A program made the position numbers and the translations under genes. From Chromatiales bacterium (GTDB lineage Bacteria; Pseudomonadota; Gammaproteobacteria; SZUA-152): a stretch of DNA of 7,515 nt. Shown here piece after piece: positions 1 through 6,784 of the stretch (its first letter is position 1; the number at the start of each line of letters is the position of its first letter). The notes beneath the pieces are model-generated. The model saw only the letters and a program-made list of their open reading frames with translations, was not told the origin of the DNA and did not search any database. The stretch covers positions 1 to 7,515 of the forward strand of contig JALTPW010000885.1 of NCBI GenBank assembly GCA_026999335.1. Reading direction: 5' to 3'.

Positions 1-1
1 C

Positions 2-3000
2 GACTTCAGCGGACTGGCCAGGGTGTCACACGTCACCGACGCATCGGACTGGCGCGTCGAATACCCCTTCGTGGTCGTTCACCCGGACAGCGAGACCGAG
101 ATGGCCCACGTGGTACAGACATGCATCGACCTCGGCCTGTCACTGATCCCTCGTGGTGGCGGCACCGGCTACACCGGCGGTGCCGTGCCATTGCGTGAAC
201 ATTGCGCCATCATCAATACGGAAAAACTGGACGCCATTGGCAACGTCGAACTGCGTAAGCTACCCGGCGTCGAGCACGAGGTACCCACGGTGCATGTCGA
301 GGCCGGCGTGGTCACGCGCCGGGTGTCAGACCTGGCCAACGCCAACGGTTACGTATTCGCCGTCGATCCCACCTCGCAGGACGCCTCCTGCATCGGCGGC
401 AACATCGCTATGAATGCCGGCGGCAAGAAGGCGGTACTGTGGGGCACCACCCTGGACAATCTGGTGTCGTGGCGCATGGTCACCCCGGACGGTCGCTGGC
501 TGGAAGTCGAGCGTATCAATCACAATCTGGGCAAGATCCACGACCAGGCCGAGACGACATTCCGCATCCGCCGCTTCGAAGCCGATGGCAAGACCCCATT
601 CGGCGACGTGGAGACCCTGCGCATCCCCGGCAGCGAGCTGCGCAAGGAAGGCCTGGGCAAGGACGTCACCAACAAGTTCCTCGGCGGCCTGCCCGGGGTA
701 CAGAAGGAAGGCTGCGACGGCCTAATCACCTCGGCGGTGTTCGTGCTGCACAGGATGCCCGCACACATCCGCACCGTGTGCCTGGAGTTTTTCGGCGACG
801 ACCTGCGCCGCGCGGTACCCGCCATCGTCGAGACCAAGGATTATCTGGACGCCGCCGAAGGCATCCAGCTGGCCGGTATGGAACATCTCGATGAGCGCTA
901 CGTGCACGCCGTCAACTACAGCACCAAGGCGCCGCGCAGCGAACAACCGAAGATGGTACTGCTGATCGATATCGCCGGCGACGACGCCGACCGCGTCGCC
1001 GAAGCCGCCTCCAGCGTGGTGCGCATGGCCAATACGCGCGCCGCCGAGGGCTTCATCGCCGTCAGCGCCGAGGCCCGCCACCGCTTCTGGGCCGACCGCG
1101 CACGCACCGCCGCTATCGCCGCACACACCAACGCCTTCAAGATCAACGAGGACGTGGTCATTCCGCTGGGCCGCCTCGGCGATTACAGCGAGGCCATCGA
1201 ACGCATCAATATCGAAACCTCCACGCGCAACAAGCTGCGCATGATCAACGCGGTGCTGGACTATCTCAGCAGCGACCTGCCGGAGCATCGCCAGGTGCGT
1301 GACTTCGAGCCCAGCGAAGAAAACACCACGATCCTCGACAACAAGAAGACTGCCGCGCGTGGGCATCTGGAAGCCATCCGCGCGCAGTGGGCCTGTATCC
1401 TCGAACATCTTGATGAGCCAGCCAGCGCACACCCCGAGGTATTCACCCCGCAGGAGGATCCACCGCGCCGCAGTATCAACGAAAGCGACACCCTGTTCCG
1501 CCTTCTGCAGCGCCGTGAGCTGCGTATTTCCTATCGCAAAGCGGTGGAGAAACCACTCAAAGCCATCTTCGGCGGCCGCGAACTGGAGGCCGTGCGCGCA
1601 CGGCTGGACAGCATCCACAAAGAGATCCGTGCCAGCCGCCTGTTCGTCGCCACCCACATGCATGCCGGCGACGGCAACGTGCATACCAATATCCCCGTGC
1701 ATTCCAACGACTACCTGATGCTGCAAGAAGCCGACGAAGTGGTCGAACGCATCATGGCGTTGGCCGAGTCCCTGGGCGGCGTGATCTCTGGCGAACACGG
1801 TATCGGTATCACCAAGATGCAGTTCCTCGACCCGGCCACAGTGGAAGCTTTTGCCCGTTACAAACAGCGAATTGACCCCGCACAACACTTCAACCCCGGC
1901 AAATTGATGGCCGGTTCCGGGCTGGATAATGCCTACACCCCCTCGCTACGACTGTTGCAGCAGGAGGCACTGATCCTCGAGGCCTCCGAACTGGGCGCCC
2001 TCAACGACGACATTAAGAACTGCATGCGCTGCGGCAAATGCAAACCCGTGTGCAGCACCCATATCCCGCGCGCCAATCTACTCTATTCGCCGCGCAACAA
2101 GATCCTCGCCACCGGCCTGATCATCGAGGCGTTTCTCTACGAGGAGCAGACCCGGCGCGGCATCTCCCTGCGCCACTTCGACGAAATGAACGACATCGCC
2201 GACCACTGCACCGTGTGCCATAAGTGTTACAACCCCTGCCCGGTGGACATCGACTTCGGCGACGTCTCGGTGCGCATGCGCAAACTGCTCAAGGCCTTCG
2301 GCAAGAAGCGCACCGGTCTGGCGACGCGCGCCTCCATGGCCTACCTCAATGCCAGCGATCCTCGCACCATCAAGCTGATGTACAAGGCACTGCTGCAATG
2401 GGGTTTTAAGGGCCAGCGCCTGGGCTACCAGCTGGCCAAACGGTTCAAATTGATTGGCAACGGCAAGCGTCCCAAGGCCACTACGGGTAAACCAAAACTG
2501 CAGGAGCATGTGGTCAACTTCGTGCGCAAACCCCTGCCCGCCAGCCTGCCAACGCAGACCATGCGCCAAACCCTGGGGCTGGAGGACGACAAGAACGTCC
2601 CTATCCTGCGCAACCCGGCCAAGGTCGACGAAAATTCCGACGCCGTGTTCTATTTCCCTGGCTGTGGCTCCGAGCGCCTATTCAGCCAGGTGGGCATGGC
2701 AACACTGGCGATGCTGTACGAAACGGGTGCACAGACCGTGCTGCCACCGGGTTATCTGTGCTGCGGCTATCCGCAGTCGGCCACTGGTGATGAACAGAAG
2801 GGCCAGCAGCTCTCGGTAAACAATCAGGTGCTGTTCCACCGCATCGCCAACACACTCAACTATCTCGATATCAAGACTGTGATCGTATCCTGCGGCACCT
2901 GCATGGATCAGCTACAGAAATACCGCTTCCAGCAAATCTTCCCCGGCTGCCGGCTGCTGGACATCCACGAGTATCTGCTGGAAAAGGGTGTAAAGATGGA

Positions 3001-3430
3001 GGGCGTCGAGGGCCAGCAGTACCTTTACCACGCCCCCTGCCACGAACCCATGAAGACCCACGCTCCGCTCGGCGTGGCCAGCAGCCTGCTGGGCAAGGAC
3101 GTGCGGCTGTCGGATCGCTGCTGCGGCGAGGCCGGCACCTTCGCCGTATCGCGTCCGGACATCGCCACCCAGCTGCGCTACCGCAAGCAGGAAGAGCTGC
3201 AAAAGGGCATCGAAGCGCTGACCGGCACACCCAAGGCGAACAACGGCAACGTAAAAATGCTCACCTCCTGCCCGGCCTGCGTGCAGGGCCTGTCGCGCTA
3301 TGCCGACGACACCGGACTGGAGACCGACTACATCGTGGTTGAAGTGGCACGCGGGCTGCTCGGTGACGACTGGCAGACACAATTCGTCGAGCGCATCAAG
3401 CGCGGCGGCATCGAACAGGTGCTGCTGTAG
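2..3430 (+). CDS. FAD-linked oxidase / Fe-S oxidoreductase fusion (YdiJ-like, large DUF3683-type), 5' partial
   Basis: The frame is open to the window edge, so the real start lies upstream; the GTG at 23 is internal. Residues below are counted from that GTG. An N-terminal PCMH-type FAD-binding domain shows the glycine-rich PRGGGTGYTGG at 43-53. A long FAD-oxidase C-terminal domain follows, with THMHAGDGNVH (H545, H547, H554) and the GEHGIG loop at 590-595, both hallmarks of the glycolate oxidase GlcD / D-lactate dehydrogenase superfamily. Next come two 4Fe-4S CxxCxxCxxxC sets: C667/670/673/677 and C729/732/735/739. Last are two cysteine-rich CCG modules: C881, C913-C914, C957/960, then C1006, C1033-C1034, C1083/1086. 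Family knowledge suggests a 2-hydroxyacid dehydrogenase (D-lactate or D-2-hydroxyglutarate type) passing electrons through Fe-S clusters to a carrier. The substrate cannot be read from sequence. At over 1140 residues it is longer than E. coli YdiJ and fits the larger DUF3683-type proteins. It ends in TAG, 31 bp before darP. Confidence 0.9.
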   Translation, partial: DFSGLARVSHVTDASDWRVEYPFVVVHPDSETEMAHVVQTCIDLGLSLIPRGGGTGYTGGAVPLREHCAIINTEKLDAIGNVELRKLPGVEHEVPTVHVEAGVVTRRVSDLANANGYVFAVDPTSQDASCIGGNIAMNAGGKKAVLWGTTLDNLVSWRMVTPDGRWLEVERINHNLGKIHDQAETTFRIRRFEADGKTPFGDVETLRIPGSELRKEGLGKDVTNKFLGGLPGVQKEGCDGLITSAVFVLHRMPAHIRTVCLEFFGDDLRRAVPAIVETKDYLDAAEGIQLAGMEHLDERYVHAVNYSTKAPRSEQPKMVLLIDIAGDDADRVAEAASSVVRMANTRAAEGFIAVSAEARHRFWADRARTAAIAAHTNAFKINEDVVIPLGRLGDYSEAIERINIETSTRNKLRMINAVLDYLSSDLPEHRQVRDFEPSEENTTILDNKKTAARGHLEAIRAQWACILEHLDEPASAHPEVFTPQEDPPRRSINESDTLFRLLQRRELRISYRKAVEKPLKAIFGGRELEAVRARLDSIHKEIRASRLFVATHMHAGDGNVHTNIPVHSNDYLMLQEADEVVERIMALAESLGGVISGEHGIGITKMQFLDPATVEAFARYKQRIDPAQHFNPGKLMAGSGLDNAYTPSLRLLQQEALILEASELGALNDDIKNCMRCGKCKPVCSTHIPRANLLYSPRNKILATGLIIEAFLYEEQTRRGISLRHFDEMNDIADHCTVCHKCYNPCPVDIDFGDVSVRMRKLLKAFGKKRTGLATRASMAYLNASDPRTIKLMYKALLQWGFKGQRLGYQLAKRFKLIGNGKRPKATTGKPKLQEHVVNFVRKPLPASLPTQTMRQTLGLEDDKNVPILRNPAKVDENSDAVFYFPGCGSERLFSQVGMATLAMLYETGAQTVLPPGYLCCGYPQSATGDEQKGQQLSVNNQVLFHRIANTLNYLDIKTVIVSCGTCMDQLQKYRFQQIFPGCRLLDIHEYLLEKGVKMEGVEGQQYLYHAPCHEPMKTHAPLGVASSLLGKDVRLSDRCCGEAGTFAVSRPDIATQLRYRKQEELQKGIEALTGTPKANNGNVKMLTSCPACVQGLSRYADDTGLETDYIVVEVARGLLGDDWQTQFVERIKRGGIEQVLL

Positions 3431-3435
3431 GCAGC

Positions 3436-3455
3436 GCAGGGACAAGCAGGGACAA
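3436..3455 (+). repeat. Perfect 10-bp tandem duplication before darP
   Basis: The unit GCAGGGACAA occurs twice back to back in the 31-bp gap between the oxidoreductase stop and the darP start. It supplies two purine-rich AGGGA-type sites; the nearer one ends about 10 bp before the darP ATG and is the only plausible ribosome-binding site. The duplication is directly visible. Any effect on translation is inference. Confidence 0.7.
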
Positions 3456-3461
3456 AGAGTC

Positions 3462-3983
3462 ATGAGCACAGATTTTGACGACGACGTCGAAGACGCCGAG
3501 GCGCCCAAGAGCAAGTCCCAGCTGAAGCGGGACATGCACGCCCTGCAAGCGCTGGGCGAGGAGTTGGTCAACCTGAGCCCGGAGCAGTTCAAAAAATTCG
3601 AACTGCCCGAGACGCTGCACGACGCAGTGGTCGAGGCGCGGCGTATCCACGGCCGTGGTGCCCTCAAACGCCAGTTGCAATACGTCGGCCGCATGATGCG
3701 CAACGTCGATCCCGCACCGATCCGCGAAAAACTCGACGCCCTGCGCGGCCAGTCACGCCAGGCGGCGGCACAGCTGCACCGCATCGAACGCTGGCGTGAC
3801 CGGCTGCTGGAGGAAGGCGATCACGTATTGGAAGAACTGGTGGCACAGCACCCGGACGTCGACCGCCAGTACCTGCGCCAGTCGGTGCGCAACGCCGGCA
3901 AGGAAAAACTGGCCAACAAACCACCGCGCTCAGCGCGCCTGCTGTTTCGTTATCTGCGCGAGTTGATGGAAGAGAAAAAGTAG
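3462..3983 (+). CDS. darP: DarP (YjgA, DUF615) ribosome biogenesis factor
   Basis: This 173-residue protein matches the DarP/YjgA family in length and character. It has an acidic N-terminus (STDFDDDVEDAE), the conserved KSKSQLKRDMHALQALGEEL stretch at about residues 16-35, then LSPEQFKKFELPE and the IHGRGALKRQLQYVGRMMR segment, and a basic, arginine-rich helical C-terminal half ending in RLLFRYLRELMEE. Known role: a cytoplasmic protein that associates with late 50S ribosomal precursors and helps peptidyl-transferase-centre maturation. It is not a membrane or secreted protein. ATG 3462 is preferred because conserved family sequence follows directly and the frame upstream (from 3300) overlaps the preceding gene. 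The gap of 31 bp to the oxidoreductase suggests co-transcription. Stop is TAG. Composition matches the GC-rich backbone. Confidence 0.93.
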   Translation: MSTDFDDDVEDAEAPKSKSQLKRDMHALQALGEELVNLSPEQFKKFELPETLHDAVVEARRIHGRGALKRQLQYVGRMMRNVDPAPIREKLDALRGQSRQAAAQLHRIERWRDRLLEEGDHVLEELVAQHPDVDRQYLRQSVRNAGKEKLANKPPRSARLLFRYLRELMEEKK

Positions 3984-4044
3984 ATACCATCTCCCTCGCC
4001 CAAGCACCAGCTTGCGCATGACGACGCGGACATGCAGAGCCATG

Positions 4045-4069
4045 TGTAGGAGCGAGCCATGCCCGCGAA
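4045..4069 (+). repeat. REP-like element, type A, single copy
   Basis: Begins TGTAGGAGCGAGC and ends GCCCGCGAA, with a small internal stem (GCGAGC paired with GCCCGC, one mismatch). It resembles the GTAGGAGCG...CGCGA palindromes of Pseudomonas and the Xanthomonas/Stenotrophomonas group. Classification is from memory of those families, not a search. Confidence 0.55.
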
Positions 4070-4096
4070 AAGCAACAAAAAACAATAAAAACAACC

Positions 4097-4158
4097 TGTG
4101 AGAGCGACTTCAGCCACGAATGAAACCCGCCTTCTTCGCAGCTAAAGTCGCTCCCACA
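4097..4158. repeat. Inverted pair of type A REP-like elements (BIME-like), possible terminator hairpin
   Basis: The 24-base arm at 4097-4120 (starts TGTGAGAGCGACTT) and the reverse complement of 4135-4158 (starts TGTGGGAGCGACTT) agree at 20 of 24 positions, separated by a 14-base loop. The transcript could form a long imperfect hairpin about 115 bp after the darP stop. No U-tract follows, so this is a palindromic repeat that may limit read-through or protect the 3' end, not a classical intrinsic terminator. It shares the AGCGA core with the copy at 4045. Confidence 0.65.
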
Positions 4159-4201
4159 ATGTCCAAATCTCTATCTCTTTGGCATCGGTATCCGGCCCAT
4201 T

Positions 4202-4741
4202 TCAGAGGCACCTCTCCAAAAGTGACCTAAATTGGTTCTCATAAAGCACTGGCGAGCTCTTCTGGGCAAAACAGCTTTTCAAGAAGCGCCACATCTGGCG
4301 TGTCACCTTTGACAATGCGCTGTAAAATACTCGATAGGCAATACCAATGCGGTTCTTAATATAGCTTGACACCTTGGCATGATGTTTCAGTTTTTGTGTG
4401 GTATCGCCGTCGGTTATTCCAAGATCAGCAGATTTTTTATCGATAAACAGCCGCATCAAAATATACGAAACCATGGCCAGTAAGCTTTGTTGCTCAAGGC
4501 ATTCACGGCTTTTCCCCCAAGCCTTGGCATTCGCCATATCGTTCTTGAAGTTATCAAAGTATTTCTCAATATCCCAGCATCGATGATAAAGGAAGGCGAT
4601 AACACCCGGCTCCAAGTCAAAATCATGGGTCAAATAGTGATAGCGTTCACCGTCAGGCGCGATGAAATCAATCTCTTTCTGCGTATAGGCTCCACCCTGG
4701 CGCTTGGAAGGGATACCTATTTTTTTGGTTTTTTTAACCAT
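4202..4741 (-). pseudogene. IS4-type DDE transposase, C-terminal fragment
   Basis: The 179-residue open frame carries the end of a DDE transposase. The YHRCWDIEKYFDNFKND block at about residues 52-68 fits the Y-(2)R-(3)E-(6)K signature of IS4-type enzymes: Tyr, Arg, the catalytic Glu and Lys. It is followed by AWGKS and a hydrophobic helix. Full-length relatives run to about 400 residues or more, so the N-terminal part with both catalytic aspartates is missing and the fragment should be inactive. The ATG at 4741-4739 directly follows an in-frame TAA, so it may not be a natural start. Two A7 runs lie within the first 25 bases. The DNA is clearly more AT-rich than the flanking genes, consistent with transfer. 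No convincing terminal inverted repeats were found. The DDE assignment is firm; the exact IS group is inferred. Confidence 0.8.
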
Positions 4742-4855
4742 TTACTCGGCGCATCGTTTATTTTTCTTGGCCGAACTCTGTTTTTGGCCTGCTTTGTTTT
4801 TCGCCACCGCCACACTATCTTTATTATTCAGGTTTCGGGGTTCATTTTCACTCAC
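4742..4855 (-). other. Short lysine-rich open frame ending directly at the transposase fragment
   Basis: Reading the minus strand from GTG at 4855-4853 gives 37 codons (beginning SENEPRNLNNKD after the start, rich in Lys, Asn and Gln), then TAA at 4744-4742, immediately followed by the ATG of the transposase fragment in the same frame. It could be the original N-terminus of the transposase joined to the C-terminus by an internal deletion, or chance AT-rich sequence. I do not recognise a family, and no good ribosome-binding site precedes the GTG. Confidence 0.25.
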
Positions 4856-4959
4856 ACTAAAACCTAATAACTAACTGTATTTACAGTAGATTACGCGTGT
4901 ACAGCTAATATAAAGAAGCCAATAATAACGAAAACACCCTATAAAATGGTGCTTCAAAT
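4856..4959. other. AT-rich spacer with a 14-bp palindrome
   Basis: This stretch separates the PAAR gene stop from the transposase remnant and holds no recognisable gene on either strand. At 4874-4887 is ACTGTATTTACAGT, a perfect inverted repeat of 6-base arms around TT. A repressor or IS-associated site is possible, but the ACTG-type half-sites are spaced too closely for a LexA box. Confidence 0.4.
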
Positions 4960-5646
4960 TCAGTGGTAAATGCAGGTCGTTGTTGATTCTCCCCGTTCAA
5001 CTTTGTGTGGCATTTTCAGAGGAATATCAAATGTATTCAACTCGTTACGAGCAGATTCCTGCTGGTTTTGAACCCCAAAACTTGAGTTATTATTCCCCTT
5101 GGCCTCTATTTCTGTCAGCCGTCCCTGTCCGTCCCGCGCCAGATCGTCCGGGCCGTGGTAGCGGTCGGTGTATTGGCTGTCGGTCGTCAACCCCAGGCGT
5201 TTCTTGGCCTGTTCCATGCCGGCCTTGCCCAGCGCCTCACTGGATGAGCGGCTATGCTTAATCGTATCCTTGATTTTATCCAGCGGCAGGACTTTTCCAA
5301 CTTTCCCCGCCACCGCATCGAGAATCGCACCCCCTGCCGCTGCCGCGTTCAAGCCTTCCGCCATAACCGTGTTTACAGCATCCACCACCGTCTGTGCCGC
5401 CGCTTCAAACGGTATCATCAGCACACGTTCCAGCGGCGGATCGTTGATGAAGACAGCGGAGGAACCGGTTGCTATCTTGTCCGGCGGGCCCACACAGGCT
5501 ACCGTATCGCCCACCCGTGCGGCAGGCAAGCCGCCGATGAGCACATCGGGTGAGCCGGTGGCGATGGGGCCGCCGACGTGGGGGATTTTGCCTGTTTTCT
5601 TGGGGCAGACATGCATGTCGGTCATTCTGGCGACAGGCTTTCCCAT
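4960..5646 (-). CDS. PAAR-domain type VI secretion tip protein with C-terminal PD...ExK nuclease-like tail
   Basis: 228 residues. Residues 1 to about 72 are a PAAR domain: GKPVARMTDMHVCP, HVGGPI at 23-28, DVLIGGLPAARVGD at 34-47, CVGPPDKIATGSSAVFIN at 51-68. In the family, PAAR proteins cap the VgrG spike of the type VI secretion system and carry effectors. After FIND the usual last PAAR repeat (HGG then GxxxVxIG) is absent. Instead an Ala-rich helical linker runs from about 80 to 155. The tail has P166-D167 and E181-A-K183, the spacing of a PD-(D/E)xK nuclease motif, followed by a Gln/Asn-rich stretch as in many polymorphic nuclease toxins. That function is inferred. ATG 5646 is supported by AAGGAAG 9-14 bases upstream. 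The last 45 or so codons are AT-rich, unlike the PAAR part, and the end may be altered. No immunity gene is recognised downstream. Confidence 0.82.
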   Translation of the reverse strand: MGKPVARMTDMHVCPKKTGKIPHVGGPIATGSPDVLIGGLPAARVGDTVACVGPPDKIATGSSAVFINDPPLERVLMIPFEAAAQTVVDAVNTVMAEGLNAAAAGGAILDAVAGKVGKVLPLDKIKDTIKHSRSSSEALGKAGMEQAKKRLGLTTDSQYTDRYHGPDDLARDGQGRLTEIEAKGNNNSSFGVQNQQESARNELNTFDIPLKMPHKVERGESTTTCIYH

Positions 5647-5651
5647 GGCGC

Positions 5652-5660
5652 TTCTTCCTT
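5652..5660 (-). promoter_or_regulatory. Ribosome-binding site of the PAAR gene
   Basis: On the minus strand AAGGAAGAA precedes the ATG at 5646, with about 9 bases from the AGGA core to the start. It fixes the PAAR start and shows the gene can be translated independently of the broken gene 97 bp upstream. Confidence 0.6.
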
Positions 5661-5743
5661 GTGTTTGTTTCTGTCGGGCTGGTAGGCCGGGTTTTCGCTT
5701 CGATGACGATATCTCGCGCGGTTATCTCTTCATTCGCGGAAGG

Positions 5744-6313
5744 TTATTGCCACGGATCAGGGTCACTGCTGGCAATTAATCGGCCCTGTTGCAGATAATC
5801 TTGGTAGCGCTCCGCCACGTCTTCTGTCGCGGGCATGCCGACATTTGCTGACATGACAATGGCTGCCTCCACTCCTTTGGCATGCAGGAAGATCAAGGGC
5901 GCCATGGCCGGCTCATCGACCGGGGCAATATTGTCGCCACTCCAAAACGCGGCGGCCGCAGCCCAACTGGCGGAGGTGCCATAGTTGCCTTTTTCCGCAC
6001 ACTTTTCCGCTGCACGCCGGTTTTCTTCCGTGGGCTCACGCACCCAGATTTCTGCATAGGAGAGCGCCCGTTGGTATTGTTCGTCGCTGCCGTCAAGGTG
6101 ACTGCGGACGCAAACACACGCCCACCACACCGCCTCGCTTATCGGTAATGCATGCGCCAGAAAGGTGACGGCACCATGGTAATGACCCTTGTCCATCAGG
6201 ATTTGCAGAAACTCCGCAGGTGTCTGGCCTGCTGTCAGTAAAGGCTAACTTTCGTCCAGTAGTTCAAAAAGCTGGATGATGTCCTAGACGGTGTTTGCTA
6301 TGATTTTTTTCAT
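5744..6313 (-). pseudogene. DUF6931-like type VI secretion-associated protein, interrupted by two in-frame TAG codons
   Basis: The intact part from ATG 6196 (150 residues) contains FLAHALP, EAVWWACVC and ASWAAAAAFWSG, which I recognise as the DUF6931 family, usually encoded beside PAAR/VgrG genes; its biochemical role is unknown to me. Reading upstream in the same frame, similarity continues: PLLTAGQTPAEFLQIL directly before ATG 6196, then a TAG (6247-6245), then DIIQLFELLDES, another TAG (6286-6284), then MKKIIANTV from ATG 6313-6311. The full frame would be 189 residues with ambers at codons 10 and 23, close to the expected family length. The N-terminal region is therefore preserved in frame but punctuated by stops. 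ATG 6196 has no clear ribosome-binding site and would remove conserved N-terminal sequence, so the gene is probably inactive. It lies 97 bp upstream of the PAAR gene on the same strand, and the two were probably an operon. Confidence 0.72.
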
Positions 6314-6351
6314 TTCACTGGGCAACGGGCAGTTACCCATATATGCAGCAA

Positions 6352-6432
6352 GTAGCCTGGGTTGAGCGTAGCGAAACCTGGGAGTCTATCGTGCCGCCTC
6401 CCCTGGAGTTTCGCAGGCTCAACCCAGGCTAC
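6352..6432. repeat. REP-like palindrome, type B, perfect 16-bp arms
   Basis: GTAGCCTGGGTTGAGC at 6352-6367 is exactly inverted at 6417-6432, and the inner parts (GCGAAACC against GGAGTTTCGC) pair further with a one-base offset. This is the TAGCCTGGGTTGAGCG...GCGAAACC type of intergenic palindrome common in environmental gammaproteobacteria, distinct from the type A copies at 4045-4158. It sits 39 bp upstream of the DUF6931 start codon, where that gene's promoter would be expected. Confidence 0.75.
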
Positions 6433-6433
6433 A

Positions 6434-6694
6434 TTTCTAATCAGAATAATCAAAGACTTACGTGAGGTGCACCTCAAAGATGGGCTAGGTAATATCAGCA
6501 CCGCGCAATCGACCCGTGTCCTGAAGAGTATCGTCCCGTATAGTTTACTCAGGTCAATCTGGGGTACGGAAGAATTCCAACGGTTTGCTACGGAACCTCT
6601 GATCGGTTACGGCGATACCTCGATGGTGACCCTGATGGCGGCTTTCGGTATCCTCATGTCCATTCACACTCATCACAAACTGTTGCTCTGGTGA
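6434..6694 (+). other. Unrecognised open segment, possible gene remnant
   Basis: The plus frame from the edge of the palindrome stays open to TGA at 6692-6694. It encodes about 85 residues including EVHLKDGLGN, SIWGTEEFQRFATEPLIGYG and a short hydrophobic run TSMVTLMAAFGILM. The only ATG upstream (6362) lies inside the palindrome, and the in-frame GTG at 6467 has no good ribosome-binding site. I recognise no family. It may be the 3' end of a gene cut by repeat insertion, or a chance open frame. Confidence 0.2.
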
Positions 6695-6784
6695 ATACTG
6701 CTTACAGGAGTAACCCAGATGGCAAGCGCCAGCAAAAATACTGGGAATCATGCAGAAGCTTGTTTTCAAGCGCATGGTTGAGCG

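Noticed and set aside
722..1888. 388-codon minus-strand open frame
   Set aside because: It lies antisense to conserved FAD-oxidase coding sequence; this is the usual shadow in GC-rich genes.
2912..3784. 290-codon minus-strand open frame
   Set aside because: It is antisense to the CCG modules and darP, spans two real genes and matches no family.
4874..4887. LexA/SOS box
   Set aside because: The CTGT and ACAG half-sites are separated by 4 bases instead of the 8 expected of a LexA site.
4199..4966. Terminal inverted repeats of an intact IS around the transposase fragment
   Set aside because: Only a short, gapped similarity (around GCACC near 4207-4212 and 4948-4952) was found, part of it inside the coding frame, with no clear target duplication.
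5340..5450. Frameshift in the PAAR gene hiding the missing repeat
   Set aside because: The alternative frame shows a faint DDT...GGT pattern but hits a stop, whereas the main frame continues smoothly into a plausible linker and tail.
6245..6286. TAG codons as pyrrolysine or other recoded sense codons
   Set aside because: TAG serves as the ordinary stop of the oxidoreductase (3430) and darP (3983), and no suppressor system is visible here; nonsense decay is simpler.
6719..6781. 20-residue small protein with a good AGGAG eight bases upstream
   Set aside because: It ends after 20 codons at a TGA, has no recognisable features, and the same frame continues into the putative transposase remnant; the ribosome-binding match may be chance.
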